A model generated the notes under the pieces. It worked only from the letters and a program-made list of their open reading frames with translations. It searched no databases and had not been told where the DNA came from. From Imbricaverruca yamaguchii (Eukaryota; Arthropoda; Thecostraca; Neoverrucidae), in assembly GCA_034440575.1 (NCBI GenBank), contig JAOTOL010001522.1, forward strand, positions 589,001 to 653,000: DNA of 64,000 bases, written 5' to 3'. The position numbers were made by a program, and so were the translations under genes. Below, in pieces: positions 44,001 to 55,855 of the stretch (the stretch's first letter is position 1; each line of letters opens with the position of its first letter).

Positions 44001-47000
44001 GGTTATATCGGAAATGAAACGTCATTTGACTACCAATTGGAATCTGGGTTCAAAATACGTCACTACTAAGTAGCCAATCAGAGAGTGACGAATCGTCTTG
44101 AGGTGTGTGTAGAGCTGTGTGCAGGTGTTCCAGACCTCCGCTTGCATAGGCCACGGACTATTAAGCCGCGCGGGTCTGTTGCAGTCGGACGCATCGATAA
44201 ATTGAAAATCTGTCTTTCGGCCCCTAAATTTAGAACTTATAGCATTTACTGTCGGCGGTGTCATCGAACCATTATTTCAACATCCTTTTGAAATGAACGA
44301 ATTTCCGTTTGTTACCGTTTAAATGTTTTCAACTGCACAATACATCCAGCGCATGAAACGGAACTTTCGGTGTTGTCGCGACGCGCGGTTCTACTAGACT
44401 AAATCACGCGCCTACAAGGACGACCTTTTCTACACATTGGGCGTCAGCGATATCGCCGCTTGAGCTCAGCGGCCCCTGGACCATAGATCGGTATAGATGC
44501 GACTAGAAAGACTCAGGTAGACACGTAATTAGGGAAAATATACCCAGGAGTAAGTCCTTGGGTTTCCGCGGGATTTGGTGCTGAGTTGTTATAACTTTCT
44601 GAGTGAGTAGCTTCTCAATAACACAATATAAGTTCCAGGCAAGTTTGGGAAGTTCCAAACTGGCATGTTCAAGTGTAGCTGCCGGGAGTGGTGTTAATTC
44701 ATCAAATTACAGGATGCACCATGAATAGACTTTACGAAGTGGTCAACAGTGAGCCAAAGTTTGTTTTGTATCAAATGCAAACTAACAGACTCGGCACGTT
44801 GTTTGTGCGAGTCATCCAGTTACGACCACGCCGCTCACTCTCCATTGTGAGACATATGCCAGCTCAGCAAGGGAATGCCCTCGATGTTCCAGGACTCTTA
44901 TAGAGCTGCACACGCTCATCACGAAGAGAACCAACCACGCTCGGTAATGCCAAAGATTCGGGGATCGACGCGACTGAATGAAACGCTTTGTGCACGCGGT
45001 TACCGTCCAATGACATCACCTGTATGTGGTCGCCAAACATCTCATCAGACACCACCGCACTCACCACCAAACGGGCACAACGTACTTCACATTCGGGCTC
45101 CATCAATTAGATGAGATCAGCTTTCAGCAAGGTGCACAATTGGGGAATATGACGATCAGGTGAGAATTGATGTTCTGCATAATGCTATCAAGTTGTGCAT
45201 TCAATTTGGCTAAGCAAAACATGCAGGATATGCGGTGCAATTTAGAAGTCGTGTGTAAAATTGTTCTGCAACTTACGCCGTCTCGGAGGGATGGGTTGCC
45301 ATCCGCACCCACGAGGTTTTCCGCGAATAGTGAAAGAACGGCAGGGGGTAGCACGCAAAAATTTGGGATACCCTTTTCCCCATCAATTTGGCACGTTGTG
45401 TCAAAATCCGTCATGTTAGATCGTCTAGTCAACGAGTTAGACAAGGTCAATTGAGGTCACTTTTATAAAAATTGAATCAGTCGTCACACTTTAACGGATA
45501 AAGATATTTCCATGAAACTTTCAGCGTTTGCTTATCTTTAGGGACAAAATAAAACGCACTAGAGGATTTTTAAATGATTTTGTTCTTCAGTTTTTGATCA
45601 CATTAGTTTTGCATATTTGCCCATTATAGTTAAAATCGAAGTTTCTGGCTAAAGTAAGCATTTATATGGGATCAAGTTGACTTCGAACAACGTTTATCGG
45701 TCCACCCTACACATTAGTTAAAGAAATAAAGAAAACTCGGGTACTGAAAACTTTGGAATTTACACAAAAATGTTGATTTTTGGGTGGGCAAAAGTATTGG
45801 GACCATGGCCGACTTCGCCTTCCTTTTCTGATACCAGATTTTTTCTTCAAATCTCTCCCAAAATGAATTCCCCACGGCCAAAAACATGATGCAAGTCGTG
45901 AAGACCTAGGTTCCCTAGTGACGCCACTTTTTGGTTAAAAATTGAGGTGGTGACTGGCCCTACTCGTCGAGCGCTTTCCGATGACACCACTTTCGTTTTC
46001 GTGCGACGCTTAGTTTGAAGATTATAGGGGGTTCCTATCACCCTTCCCCCCGAGACGGGGTGTGAGGATATGACCGGGAAGACGATGAGGGTTAATTATC
46101 AGTTGAACGTTGTTGTTATTGGGCTTTATTGGCTATGAACTACCCACCCTCATCCCGTTGAAATTCCTAAAATACTAAAATGCCCACATAACCATTGACG
46201 ACGTAACGCTTCGAATGTTGACATAAGATCGTTCATCCACAGCTCAGCGCCGTCCCTCTCATCGCGCTCCCGTTACCATCAGCCTCTGACGGTCGGCAAC
46301 ATCACAGCTCAGCGCCGTCCCTCTCATCGCGCTCCTGTTACTATCAGCCTCTGACGGTCGGCAACATCACAGCTCAGCGCCGTCCCTCTCATCGCGCTCC
46401 TGTTACTATCAGCATCTGACGGTCGGCAACATCACAGCTGGGGGCCGCTCCAATGAAACCAAACTAAGGCCAGAAACGCCAGGACGCATTTTGTCCCCCT
46501 GCCCAACTCGATACCGCAGGCGCCCGTGACAATGTGCAGGGGCGGCCCTGGCAGCTCACAGCTGGTGAGCGGGCGGATCGCCCTGTCCGCAGCAGTCTGA
46601 GCCTGGCGTCTCTAGGTCGGGGCGCTTCTGCGGACCGCGCCGCGCCGACACAGGGTCGCCGAGGTCACGCACCATGACCCAGCGGCATCTGTGTGTGTGT
46701 GTGTGTGCTGGCAGCAAGCCCTCCACACGCGTCGGCGCCGACCGCCGCCGTTCCGAGAATCGTCGGCGGTCTGTCTGGAGCGGCGCGGCGCACGTAGTCG
46801 GCGGCTTTGTGTTTCGGGTGAGGACAGGGGCCGTCGTCCCAGCGATGTGCTACGCTGTTTAGTCTGGCGCACTTAAAGCCGACAACGAAACAACTAGTCT
46901 CCTGGTGGAAAAACATGGTAGGAAAAATAAAAGCATGTGCTAATGCTTGCGTACACCACGAGTTGTTCATAGAGAGCAAAATGGTGCCAATGCAACAATG

Positions 47001-50000
47001 CAAAATGTGAGTTTGGATTAGAGCATACCATCCAAGCCAGACTGGGTTGCAGATATTGTAAGCTTAGTTATTTGATGCACACCAAAGTACGCAGTTGTGC
47101 CAATATCACTCGCATCGGTTGTTGTATTTTTGGTGGACTCATCGAGGTAGAAATCAATACCACTGAAATCAACTCCAGCATATTTCGTTAATAACAAATA
47201 TGAAGAAAACAAACAAGGAAACAATATGAAAAACAAAGAAAATACCTTACGTTATCGGTTTTATCACGTGAGAGCGTGAGCCACTTTAAAAGCAAACCAT
47301 GCAAATGTTGAACCCCAGGAACTTAAGGACACATTTACAGCGTGTTCTACCTTCAAACAATTTACCTTGCTGTCAGAATTTGTCATCCTCGGCCTTTGCT
47401 TATACATGAATAGAGGCCAGGCGCAACACAGCTTCAACAAAACTGCAGAACATAAAAGAGCACGGCACAAGTGAGGCAGTGATGAAGGGATTACTTGCTT
47501 CAGGCGTATGAATGTGCGATATGAATCAGGGCTTAGATGACATGCTAGCTGCAGAGGGATGGGAAAACAAATCCTCCCTCGCGGTGCTGTGCTATCCTCG
47601 GGTAAAGCCTCTCGATTTCTGCTGTTGCAAATATAACCTGCCACCATGATTTCAGGGAATATCCACACTTGTTACCTATGAATATGCTATGCTGATTTCG
47701 CAACATTTTACCTACCCATACCAGTCAGAAGCATTGCAAATTAGAAGTCTCAGTTTGCATGACTTCTGCCCAGGTTTAGTCGCATGCATAGTAGCGTCCC
47801 GAGACGTACCGTCCGCCTCGACGGGGACCCTGGAGTTCTGACCTAAATCGCGTAAATTACTATGAGACTTTCATCAATACGTTTTACATATTTTGGGAAA
47901 ACGTTTTTATATCACATTTTTTTATTTTGTTGTTCAACCGCCGTAGTTTTCCAATGGGAGAAAACTTACTGGAAATCCATCCGGCCCTTAAATCGCAAAA
48001 GCACCCAACTAACGGTTTCGGAGTTATAGCCTCCGGAAATATTTTGAGGTCACACAACAAGGGTAGCTTTGGCGATAGACACCTAATCGATGTTGAAAAG
48101 GTGTGACATAGTATGCATGTTTGAGAAGAAAAATAACCAAAGGAAACGGGTCCGTGATAAAATGTCAACATTTATCATGTTTGATCTCGTGACCCATTAC
48201 ATCGTGACCTCGTGACCTCATGTGGCCCCTGGCTTTGGCGAAATTGGCTTTGAAATTGAAAAACTTGGTGGCAGAAGTGCGAACGGGCATGCTGTGTCTG
48301 CTATATAAAAAATACAAAAGAAATTTAGCTCTTAAATATATCATATAGGAGTCCGTTCTCGATGGCTCCTATTATGTTCCGATTTACGGAGCGCGCGGAT
48401 TTGGGGTAAGTTGTCGCCCATTGGAAAGCTATAGGGGATCGAACAATGAAATAAAAATGTGTGGTAAAAACGAGGTCTCATCTCGAGGCCAAAGGTTTTA
48501 TTGAGCTTTTTTATGTACTCGCATTTCGTTGCTGTGGCTTCAATTTGCAGAGAATGGATGTCATTCATGGTGTCTTGTTGTGCAGTATCAGAAAATTAAT
48601 ATTTCGACATAATCTCGATGGGTCAAAATTCAAGCTGAATTCTTCGGTTGCCTCACAATATTTTTGTGTTTTCGCCCAAGCCTACTCAAATGCACTGTCA
48701 AGAAAGCTAGTTTGATTTTTTTCGAAGTCTACGCGATTCGTCGTTACAGGTTCGATTTGCACCAAGTGGGTGTTATTTGACGTGGCTTTTTCCGTATTAT
48801 AATGTTATCAAATATAATTAATTTCTAAGGCCAAAGGTCAAACCGATTTCATTGGTCGCCTCGTATCTTTATTCGCCCGAACCTACCTACATCTGATATC
48901 AAGCAATAGCCTATGTTACCTAAAAATTTTACTCGAATAGCATTTCAATCCGGGACATGTCAATGTCAAACCACAAGACCGAAGGTTAGCTTAAATTGTT
49001 CTAAGTCCTCGCATCTCGTCGCTATCTTCAATTTGCATCAAGTAGAGTCATATGAGGTGCCGTGTGGTACTCTATCAAACTGTTTAGAAATCACATTCAT
49101 TTTCAAAGTCAAAGGTCGAACTCATTTCTTCGATCGCCCCGCGCTTCTTCGTTTCGTCCCAAAGCTGCCCATGCTTGGTATTAAGAGATAGCACGTGAGA
49201 AACCATCAAGAAACATTTCAACCCGGGACATGTCAGATCAAGCCTCAAGGTCAGAGGTTAGTTTAATTTTCAGAGTCCTCGCGTTTTGTGACAATGGCTT
49301 TAATTTTCATTATGTGGCATCATTCAACGTGGATTGCCGTACGGCATCAGAATGTTGAGATATATCAATAACTTAAAAGGTGTCGAAGGTCCGGCGTGTG
49401 TACAATGCTTGAGTGCAATGGGAATAGGACGGTCAAATCAATTTGTATTTGCAGCCGCTGTGATAGCAAGCACTCTATTCATGCAAGCCTGTGGCTGCAA
49501 AAGTTTAGGGGGAAAGTTGCAATCAGCCTTTCTTCCAAGGCCGATTGAAAACCTTTTTGATTCCAAAGCCTTTTTATTTCATAGGGGCACCACCGGCTGA
49601 AGAATTCGAGCGGGTATGCTGGAACATTTTCAGAGGGACGCCTTTTCTCGGCCTGAGGGACGCAACCTTCCACGTGGGGGGAGTACATGCCCTCAGTACC
49701 ACGCACCCTTTATCCACCCTGGCTGTCATTGGACCGAAATTTGTGTCCGTAGAACAGGAAAGGATGGGAAAAGTAATTGTATGTCCATATTTGCTGTCAT
49801 AAACCATCGTCCAATACTATATGTTTTACTGCCACAAGAGGGCAACGTTTAACATATGCTCTATGGTGATCGTGAAATCGGGCCCAGCACAAAAGTCATA
49901 AAGCTAGATTTTCATGGGCAGTGATAAGCAGTGGAGCCTGCCAATTTTGGCGGAACTTTTAGTCCTCAAAATGTCATTTTTATGAATGGTAAATCTCAAG

Positions 50001-53000
50001 AATTGAAATACATTGAACATTTAATAGAATTGGCAGAAAATGAAATTGAAAAAGGTGGTCAAATCCTTGTTTTGGGGGGAGTTGGGGCTATGCCCTTTAT
50101 CCTGTTCAACCTTACCGCGTCCGTGTTTTATCTCCCATCTCAATTTCGAATCTGTTGTTACACCCATCGGGACAGTTATGGTCAGATCCAAATCTTCTTG
50201 CGGACAACGCGAACTGTGTGACGACCGGTTCTGTACTTATTGCAGGGGAGCCATTGCTAAGAGCCAGCAGCATAAGCCATTGCTAAGAGACCAGCTTTGC
50301 CAATGATAACTTGGCAATGCTGGTCTCAAAGGGTGAGGTGGGAGGAAAGACATTGTGAATGTTTTTTTTTCGGTCAGATTTGTACACCCTGCAAAGTGTA
50401 ACGTCCAAACTAAGCACTGCACTAAAACCACCTGGGAATCTTCGGAAAGCCTTCGGAGGATAAGATCCAAAATGGTATTGCTTTACATTTTTTGGGATAA
50501 TCTTGAACCGTAAAATGGCGTTCTTGAATTTTTTTTTTTCGAATCATTTTAATTTCCGCATGTTAGTGTACTTTAGTGTTAGTGTTAGTGTACTACCGCA
50601 AGTGTAACGTCCAAACTAAGCACTGCACTAAAACCACCTGGGAATCTTCGGAAAGCCTTCGGAGGATAAGATCCAAAATGGTATTGCTTTACATTTTTTG
50701 GGATAATCTTGTACCGTAAAATGGCGTTCTCGAATATTTTTTCTCAAATTATTTTAATTTCCGCATGTTAGTGTACTTTAGACTGTACTGTACAACTTTG
50801 ACACTACTTAGGCACTGAAAACACGAAATAAGCCATACCAACAGTAGTATCTTAATAGGCTAAGCTCACATTGCATAAGTTATTGTGACCTGGCCTCAGG
50901 CCACTTGGCGGAGGTCAAACAAACTAGATAAGAACTTCTGATGTTTCTGCAGGCATGCAAAGGCAAACATTATGTTAGAAGAACATGCGCATTACAAAAA
51001 TAGGAATATTGCCACCAATGAACAAAAATTGGCAGTGACATCAGGTCACTGACCTAACCTCAAGAAAAATCCTAGATATATGTCGTAGACGCACTGTCCA
51101 AGGGCACTCACGTAGCAAGCTTCATCTCAACATCTCTTCATGTGTATGAGTTATCCATCCTTAAATTTTTGGGATGTGGCCATCTTTGAACTGAGCTAGG
51201 TCAATGATCTTACTTGACCTGACCTGAGGTTGAAACTGTCATGTCGGACGCAAAAATGATTAGAAATGCACTGAGAATATTGTAGCGCTGCATGCGGCCA
51301 TTTTTCCCGCTGTCGTGGTATATCCTTAGCAAATCTTTATCTGGCAAATGCGAAAATGTGATCTCTTTGATGATTTTCCATATCAATGCCAGGTAGCAAA
51401 GCAATTGGGCCCATATCAGGCCTCTTGACCCACTCATTCTCCTCCCCCGCCCCAATGGTGTATTTTGCTCGTACACTTCTTCATCATCCTGACTATTCAA
51501 TTGGATAGGTTAATTCTGACGACTGGGGAGGTAATCTGATTTTAAATTGAGACGTGCTTGGTTGCGGAAACGTCTGGTGTTATTGGCCATGACGGCATGT
51601 ATGACGAGGAAAAGTGACGTTCCGTCATTTGATACATGCTGCGCATGCGGCGTATTCTAATGCGTAGCTTCTGGTCTGTGTATTTCGAGCACACTTCGTG
51701 TGACGGATTCGCTCGAAGGGTTGCGCTGCCAGCAATAAAAATAAACATGGCAACTATATCACTATGATGCATAGTTCTGCCAGAACAAAGAGTCCGCTTG
51801 ACAAGCTTCACGACACGGAGATTAGTGAGCCCGTCAGCGCCGGACAGCTCCGCTCTGTCTGAGAGGGCACTGGGCCCCGCTGGCCGTCACGCTCTCCACC
51901 CGGCAGGAGTTTGCGCTGGCATGGCTCGGCGCACCATCCGGGCCGACGTGCTGGCACGCCTCGTGTCTGACATTCCCCAAAGGGGGTCACCCTTGGCACC
52001 GCCGTGTCCTCAGTCTGGGACATAATTAAGTTGCATGCGACGGGAGGGGGGCTCGCGGGGAGGCGGTCGCATCCACATGTTTGGCAACGGCTCAGATGCT
52101 CGCAGACTCGGGAGACGGACATAGTCGTTGAGACGTCGCCGATGAGGTCATATCGGCGGTGCTGGCAGCATTGCCGGTCATTGCACGGGTCAGTGACCTG
52201 CAGTTCACGGCGGTCGCTGACCCAAGCTCAATGTATTGGTGGAGATACTGATGCGTATCCCAGCAGCTCGTGTCGTGATGTACAGACAAGTAGTCTCACA
52301 AGGGTGGGGGCCAGTAGTCTAGGGGTAAGTTGCCCGTCTCACAATCGAAAGGTTGTGGGTTCGAGTCTCACCTGTCGTTAGTCTTCGCCCGCGACTAATC
52401 GGCGTGAGAGATTGGCGACGCTACATGACTCAATGGTCGATGTGTCGTAAAAACCAATAACCAACCAACCAACCGTGATGAGGGTATCCGTGACTGGCAT
52501 CGCACCGGAACTCGCCGGGTATTCAGCTTGTGTACGGTCACACCAGAGCGGTCAGCTAGCCCAGTTTGCATGCATGTAAGAGGAATGCATGCGTCTTTAG
52601 CCAGTTTCCAGTCACAGACATAAGGGACTCCGAAATCTAGAAGCAAAATATTTGCTCACACCACATTGTTGTCACTTTAGGCAACATTGACGTGACATGC
52701 TTACGGGCATACATATTTGGTTACAAGCGTTGAGATCCCAATAGCAGAGCTGAAAACTGCATCAACTGGGGTGAAGCTGGTGGCAATGAATGCAATTAGA
52801 ACTTAGGATTGATCCTTCCCAAGGTCATGGTGAAATCTGCTGTTGCTTAATTAAATTGAAAGCCATGAACAAGCAAAACGAAACAAACAAACAAACACAG
52901 CATAAATCCTTTGGGTGTGTTGTGCACTACATGAGTAATGTAGCAAACAGGAGCCAGAAGAGGAGCTTGCCCCAAATACTTTGAGTATAATGGGCAGACA

Positions 53001-55114
53001 GTCAAGCTCGACCTTCAAGACTTGGTTAAATCGCCTGTACATAAGTTCACACTCTAATGTTCAAACCGAGATGTTACTCGAGGCGGAGGATGGCCTCTCT
53101 CACACGACAAGGTAGAACAATTCACAACTGAGACGTCATTGGAGACGATGCTGGCCTCTCGCACGACAAGGTAGGAAAACTCACAACCGAGACGTTATTG
53201 GAGGCGAGGCTGGCCTCTCACACAAGGTAGAACAACTCACAGCCGAAATGTTATTGGAGGGGGCTGGCCTCTCACGCAAGGTAGGACAACTCACAGCCGA
53301 GACGTTGTTGGAGGCGGGGGCTGGCCTCTCTCACGCCAGCAAGTTAAAACGATCGACCCTTGCTAGAACGCATACAATCTCAGAAATGAAGCGTGGTGAA
53401 AGGTGACCTTTATTGTTTGTGGTCACTTCTGACAAGATCCACGACATGGACACAAATTAACACGTAGCACGTAAACACCCACAATACACACCAATTGATA
53501 CGCGACAACAATCATGCGGGAGCTTCTATACCATGGGTACAGTGCGTAAAGAAGGTCGCAAATGGTTCGTTCTACGTACTGCACAGGAAGAGAGATGGCC
53601 GCGTATGACGCGCCATTTCGACATCGGCAGTCGTCGGCACCCGAGTACAGGTACAGCGCACGTGACTCTGCGCGTCAGCGTGGTACGCAGATAACAGCAG
53701 AGTGCGATGCCACGTGCGACGGAAGCTCGCGTCATTTGATCCGTGCATATGGTAGTGAGTATCGAGCGCGAGTTGGTTGACCGTGACCTCCAGGGATAAG
53801 CCGTGCTTCCTACTTACATGTTGCCAGCTTGATGCCGCACTCCTGGGTGTCCAAGGGGAATTTTTGCAGTTTCATCTGGCATGATAACAATAACTTTAGC
53901 CTGAAAGCAGTCCGCAATGTTAAGGCAACAACATCCGCAAACTGATAGTTCAGAATAGGTCGTCACGTTCTTACGCCAGAATGTCGGAAGAAAGTACGTC
54001 CTGTCCATCCCAGGGATACCTGATGTAGTGATTTACCTGGCGCCCGAAAATATATCGATTCCGCTCAACGATTGACTGAAACGTATTCATTCCCAACGTG
54101 CTTTTACATCTGGTCTAAGCTTCGATTTCAGTCGTGCACGCTCTTATAGCAGCACCACATCCAAATCGACCTGCAGTGAGGCACGTTCAAACTCTTCCCA
54201 ATAATGTGAACACAAGGGCCGTGGGAACTATCAGCTGAAGTAAAAGGATGAAAATCGGTTTTCGCTATGCTAGTTTTATAAGTTGAAAAACACTCAATAA
54301 TCGTATGTGCATAATCTTCTGTGAACAATAACCAATTGCTAGAGCCTGATCAGCTTCGGTTCCGCCCCTCAGATGTGGCTTGCTACATTATTCACACCAT
54401 GAACTTGGCTCAAGCACGCAGCCTGGGTCTGTGCGTAGACACAAGTCTCGAAGCCCTCTGAGCATGCCTCTGTGGGCAAGCGCCAACAACCAGGTGTTAC
54501 GGTAGAGGATAGTACGTACCGAATGCTGAAGAAAACTCGCCCGTCTCGGAACACCCTCATCAGCACGTTGGGCATGGTGACGTCATGGTACTTGGCGTCC
54601 TGGAGACGCCAATAAGGAGTCACCGATGCGACGCGACTGGTACCCTCTGTCCAACGAGACCTGCTCATAAGAATTGAACAATGGACACCTGCAATACCGA
54701 GTGCGTTGGTGGGGACATTTGTGACCAAGGAAAAATTAACGTGAGGTCACAGGTCAATGAAGTCATGCCTATAATTAGACATAAAAAACGTTGCAGCCAC
54801 ATATTTGTCCATGCAATCAGGTATGAAGGTATCTTACATTACTTCATGTATGACAACGTCCCATAAAGCAACAGCAGTAGGCAAAGCTGTAGCGACCGAC
54901 AAGTGAACGGTGGTCAGAAGTCGCCTCATACGCGCGTCGCACTTCATCCGTAGTGTGCGGTGCGCACCTTCAGGTTGAGGAAATAGAGGTCGGGCGTCCA
55001 CAGTTTGTCGATGACGTGTTTTCGGCTGACGATGAGCATTTCGTCCTGGTCGCCGACAGAGCCGAGCCGCTCGTCTCGCCACTCCTGGCGCAGGTAGATG
55101 TCCAGCTGATAGTC
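39072..55114 (-). CDS. Anion-type Cys-loop ligand-gated ion channel (seven exons, N terminus missing)
   Basis: Minus-strand exons: 55114-54968, 54599-54520, 53900-53818, 41443-41300, 40886-40745, 40185-40098 and 39371-39072; every junction is in phase, giving about 320 residues to a stop. Seen in order: [17 protein letters not shown] and [13 protein letters not shown] (ligand-binding domain), the Cys-loop C-x13-C ([15 protein letters not shown]), FEWS, loop C with CDGIC, M1 ([21 protein letters not shown]), Pro-Ala-Arg before M2 (the anion-selectivity signature), M2 ([17 protein letters not shown]), M3, a short intracellular loop and M4 ([15 protein letters not shown]). It belongs to the invertebrate GluCl/HisCl/pH-gated/glycine-receptor-like group; the ligand cannot be assigned. 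The signal peptide and first exons were not found and may lie beyond 55.1 kb or outside the window. Intron 3 is about 12.4 kb. Confidence 0.88.
39755..39830. repeat. GA-rich simple sequence
   Basis: Purine-rich GAGA/GGAGA tract in the last intron of the channel gene. Confidence 0.8.
40098..40185 (-). CDS. Channel exon f: pore-lining M2
   Basis: Acceptor CCGTCCCGCAG. Encodes [20 protein letters not shown] then ELPPVSYLK. Its 3' end reads CTTAAG/GCAAGT, so the downstream intron uses a GC donor (GC-AG), which has the strong consensus expected of that class. The acceptor and first bases are tandemly repeated just upstream. Confidence 0.9.
40165..40390. repeat. About 82-bp tandem repeat of the M2-exon splice acceptor
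   Basis: GTGGTGACACCGAGCG and its variants start at 40165 (real exon), 40247 and 40328. The second copy keeps CTTCTGCAG followed by GGTGACCTTCGGTGTCACCAC, which would read VTFGVTT against the real VTLGVTT; the third has lost the AG. Confidence 0.88.
40380..40458 (-). other. Possible extra hydrophobic exon between M1 and M2
   Basis: Minus strand: a strong acceptor (ATGTTTTCTCCAG) is followed by an open hydrophobic stretch, [20 protein letters not shown] then VMFCVYH. It has the Leu-Pro-Cys start and length of a membrane helix and would be an alternative to M1, but no strong donor follows and it has no obvious homologue. Low confidence. Confidence 0.2.
40745..40886 (-). CDS. Channel exon e: pre-M1 and M1
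   Basis: Acceptor TATCGACAG, donor GCGCG/GTACGA. Encodes [20 protein letters not shown] then [20 protein letters not shown] and EQTATPA, the standard M1 with the Pro-Ala-Arg signature completed in the next exon. Confidence 0.9.
40929..40956. repeat. 11-bp perfect hairpin
   Basis: GATGCAGATAT, loop CGGCAA, ATATCTGCATC. A third GCAGATATCGGCA copy follows at about 40967, so part of the signal is a direct repeat. Confidence 0.85.
41005..41133. repeat. (TA)n(GT)n microsatellite
   Basis: About 24 TA units at 41047-41096, then GTGT units to 41132, in the intron between channel exons d and e. Confidence 0.97.
41300..41443 (-). CDS. Channel exon d: loop C region
   Basis: Acceptor GCTGCTGCAG, donor ACACTG/GTACGT. 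Encodes [20 protein letters not shown] then [14 protein letters not shown]. The Cys-x3-Cys pair in loop C suggests the second disulfide of the glycine/glutamate/histamine-gated chloride channels, but with an unusually short gap. Confidence 0.88.
41560..41760. repeat. Minisatellite, GTGGAGGTT core
   Basis: Units of about 42 bp built from GTGAACTGTGGAGGTT and CGCTTCGGAGTT, about five copies with decay. Confidence 0.85.
41770..41905. repeat. About 52-bp tandem repeat, 2.5 copies
   Basis: CTGGTGTCTGTCGATGTC followed by GGCGGCCAGCCGGG and CGACCACATGTTAC recurs at about 41802 and 41858, with a partial first copy. Confidence 0.85.
43119..43161. repeat. 15-bp perfect hairpin
   Basis: CTCACAGCACAGTAC (43119-43133), 13-nt loop, GTACTGTGCTGTGAG (43147-43161). 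Homology extends imperfectly outward through GGGACT and AGTGACTCCC. Confidence 0.95.
43540..43620. repeat. 25-bp tandem repeat, three copies
   Basis: CAATTCAGCTCGTGTTTGCA with CTCA spacing repeats at about 43532, 43557 and 43582. Confidence 0.85.
45430..46050 (-). mobile_element. Dispersed repeat C (unclassified), longest copy
   Basis: The reverse complement matches 58035-58450 over CTAAGCGTCGCACGAAAACG, TGTCATCGGAAAGCGCTCGA, CTCGACTTTTCACGACTT-like blocks and GATAAACGTTGTTGGAAGTC; its left end also matches 23960-24200. No coding sequence was recognised, so its class is unknown. Confidence 0.65.
46239..46440. repeat. 65-bp tandem repeat, three copies
   Basis: ACAGCTCAGCGCCGTCCCTC starts at about 46239, 46304 and 46369, and the block ends in GACGGTCGGCAACATCACAG; copies are nearly identical. 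Confidence 0.93.
46688..46712. repeat. (TG)n microsatellite
   Basis: About ten TG units in a GC-rich patch. Confidence 0.9.
48470..49300. repeat. Degenerate tandem repeat, about 270 bp per unit
   Basis: Blocks such as CCTCGCAT(T/C)TCGT, TTCAATTTGCA, TCAAAGGTC(G/A)AAC and CGCCC(G/A)A-type motifs recur in the same order near 48520, 48740-48960, 49010 and 49280. Divergence is high. Confidence 0.55.
50287..50327. repeat. 17-bp hairpin with one mismatch
   Basis: GAGACCAGCTTTGCCAA, loop TGATAAC, TTGGCAATGCTGGTCTC. One T:T mispair. Confidence 0.93.
50393..50770. repeat. 204-bp tandem duplication
   Basis: AAGTGTAACGTCCAAACTAA through GGGATAATCTTG(A/T)ACCGTAA occurs at about 50395 and 50599, almost identical. 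TTAGTGTACTTTAG and TTAGTG repeats mark the junction. Confidence 0.92.
52310..52474 (+). mobile_element. tRNA-derived SINE, best copy
   Basis: The head reads TAGTCTAGGGGTAAGTTGCC (A-box-like) and GGGTTCGAGTCTCACC (B-box), with an anticodon-arm-like GTCTCACAATCGAAAGG resembling tRNA-Val(CAC). A conserved body CGACTAATCGGCGTGAGAGA, GGCGACGCTACATGACTCAA and TGTCGTAAAAACCAATAACC leads to an (AACC)n tail. Four copies are present in the window (11904, 22303, 33329 and here). The A- and B-boxes should form an internal Pol III promoter; the LINE partner is unknown. Confidence 0.88.
53050..53345. repeat. Minisatellite of about 55-60 bp, five copies
   Basis: GAGACGTTATTGGAGGCGAGG, CTGGCCTCTC and ACAAGGTAGAACAACTCACA recur with small indels. 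Confidence 0.9.
53818..53900 (-). CDS. Channel exon c: Cys-loop
   Basis: Acceptor ACTGCTTTCAG, donor ACAT/GTAAGTA. 83 nt, the classic size for this exon, encoding [20 protein letters not shown] then CGIKLAT with the C-x13-C loop and the FPLD motif. Confidence 0.92.
54520..54599 (-). CDS. Channel exon b
   Basis: Acceptor GGCGTCTCCAG, donor ATTCG/GTACGT. Encodes [20 protein letters not shown] then RVFFSI, the NxxxHxVTxPNxLxRxxxxG segment of the ligand-binding domain. Confidence 0.9.
54968..55114 (-). CDS. Channel exon a (first recognised)
   Basis: Acceptor GTTCCTACAG, donor CTGAAG/GTGCGC. 49 codons: [20 protein letters not shown] then [20 protein letters not shown]. The WxPDxxFxN motif is intact. 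Confidence 0.9.
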
Positions 55115-55644
55115 CTGTAGGAACCCGACGCGTTACCTCCTCTCCTCCCGCCCTTCCATCAGGAGCGTCCACCGGCCCAAGATGAGGAGGTGGGGACGCA
55201 CGGCTCGAAATCCGGGACCCAACTGAAAGCATTGAAGTTGACTGTATAACCTTGACTTAATACCCGGCAATCGTCGAGATACCAGAGGAATCCTGGTCAG
55301 CAATCGATTACAGCATAAATCATGGCCAGCTGCACTTATCTTAAAAGCCGTAAATACACCAGCTTGACTATGCTTTCCCTGAATATTTGAGAGGGAAGTG
55401 GGAAGAACATGTAGCGAAACTTCCGTATGCGCAAGGGTTAACGGCGTCACGTACGGCACAAATTGGTCACGTGTCGTGATCGACCCAGCTTAGGCACATA
55501 CCAGCCTGGCATTAAGCGCCATAGCTTACACAAACCAAGTTATTATCCTGGCGTATATGAAGGACGCAGTGGACATTTTAGCGTCGGTCGACATGCAGTA
55601 ACTGCGCTAGGCACTTCCCTGTTTGACTTATAACGACAACACTC

Positions 55645-55855
55645 CCTGGTGGATAGTTTGAGGATATTGCATCTGGCAACAATTATATCCGACCACAACA
55701 AGCATGACTACCTGACGGATAGTTGGAGGATGGTGCATCTGGCAACAATTATATTCGATCACAACAAGCATGACAAACTGACGGATAGTTGGAGGATGTT
55801 GCATCTGGCAACAATTATATCCGACCACACCAAGCAAGGCCATGTGAAGGAAGTG
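55645..55855. repeat. About 69-bp tandem repeat, three copies
   Basis: GGATAGTTGGAGGATGTTGC, ATCTGGCAACAATTATATCC and GACCACAACAAGCATGAC recur with few changes. Confidence 0.93.

Larger units (their letters stand above)
41444..53817. other. 12.4-kb intron of the channel gene
   Basis: No coding exon was recognised. It holds several tandem repeats (41560-41760, 41770-41905, 46239-46440, 48470-49300, 50395-50735, 53050-53345), hairpins at 43119 and 50287, repeat C at 45430-46050, a SINE at 52310-52474, and GC-rich patches near 46480-46880 and 51820-52120 whose frames carry no known domain. Confidence 0.55.

Noticed and set aside
51798..52122. Overlapping GC-rich frames as coding exons
   Set aside because: No domain, no consistent pair of splice sites, and frames on both strands are equally open.
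52325..52380. A tRNA gene
   Set aside because: The A- and B-box pattern is real but the acceptor stem does not pair and the sequence continues into a body shared by three other copies, so it is a SINE head.
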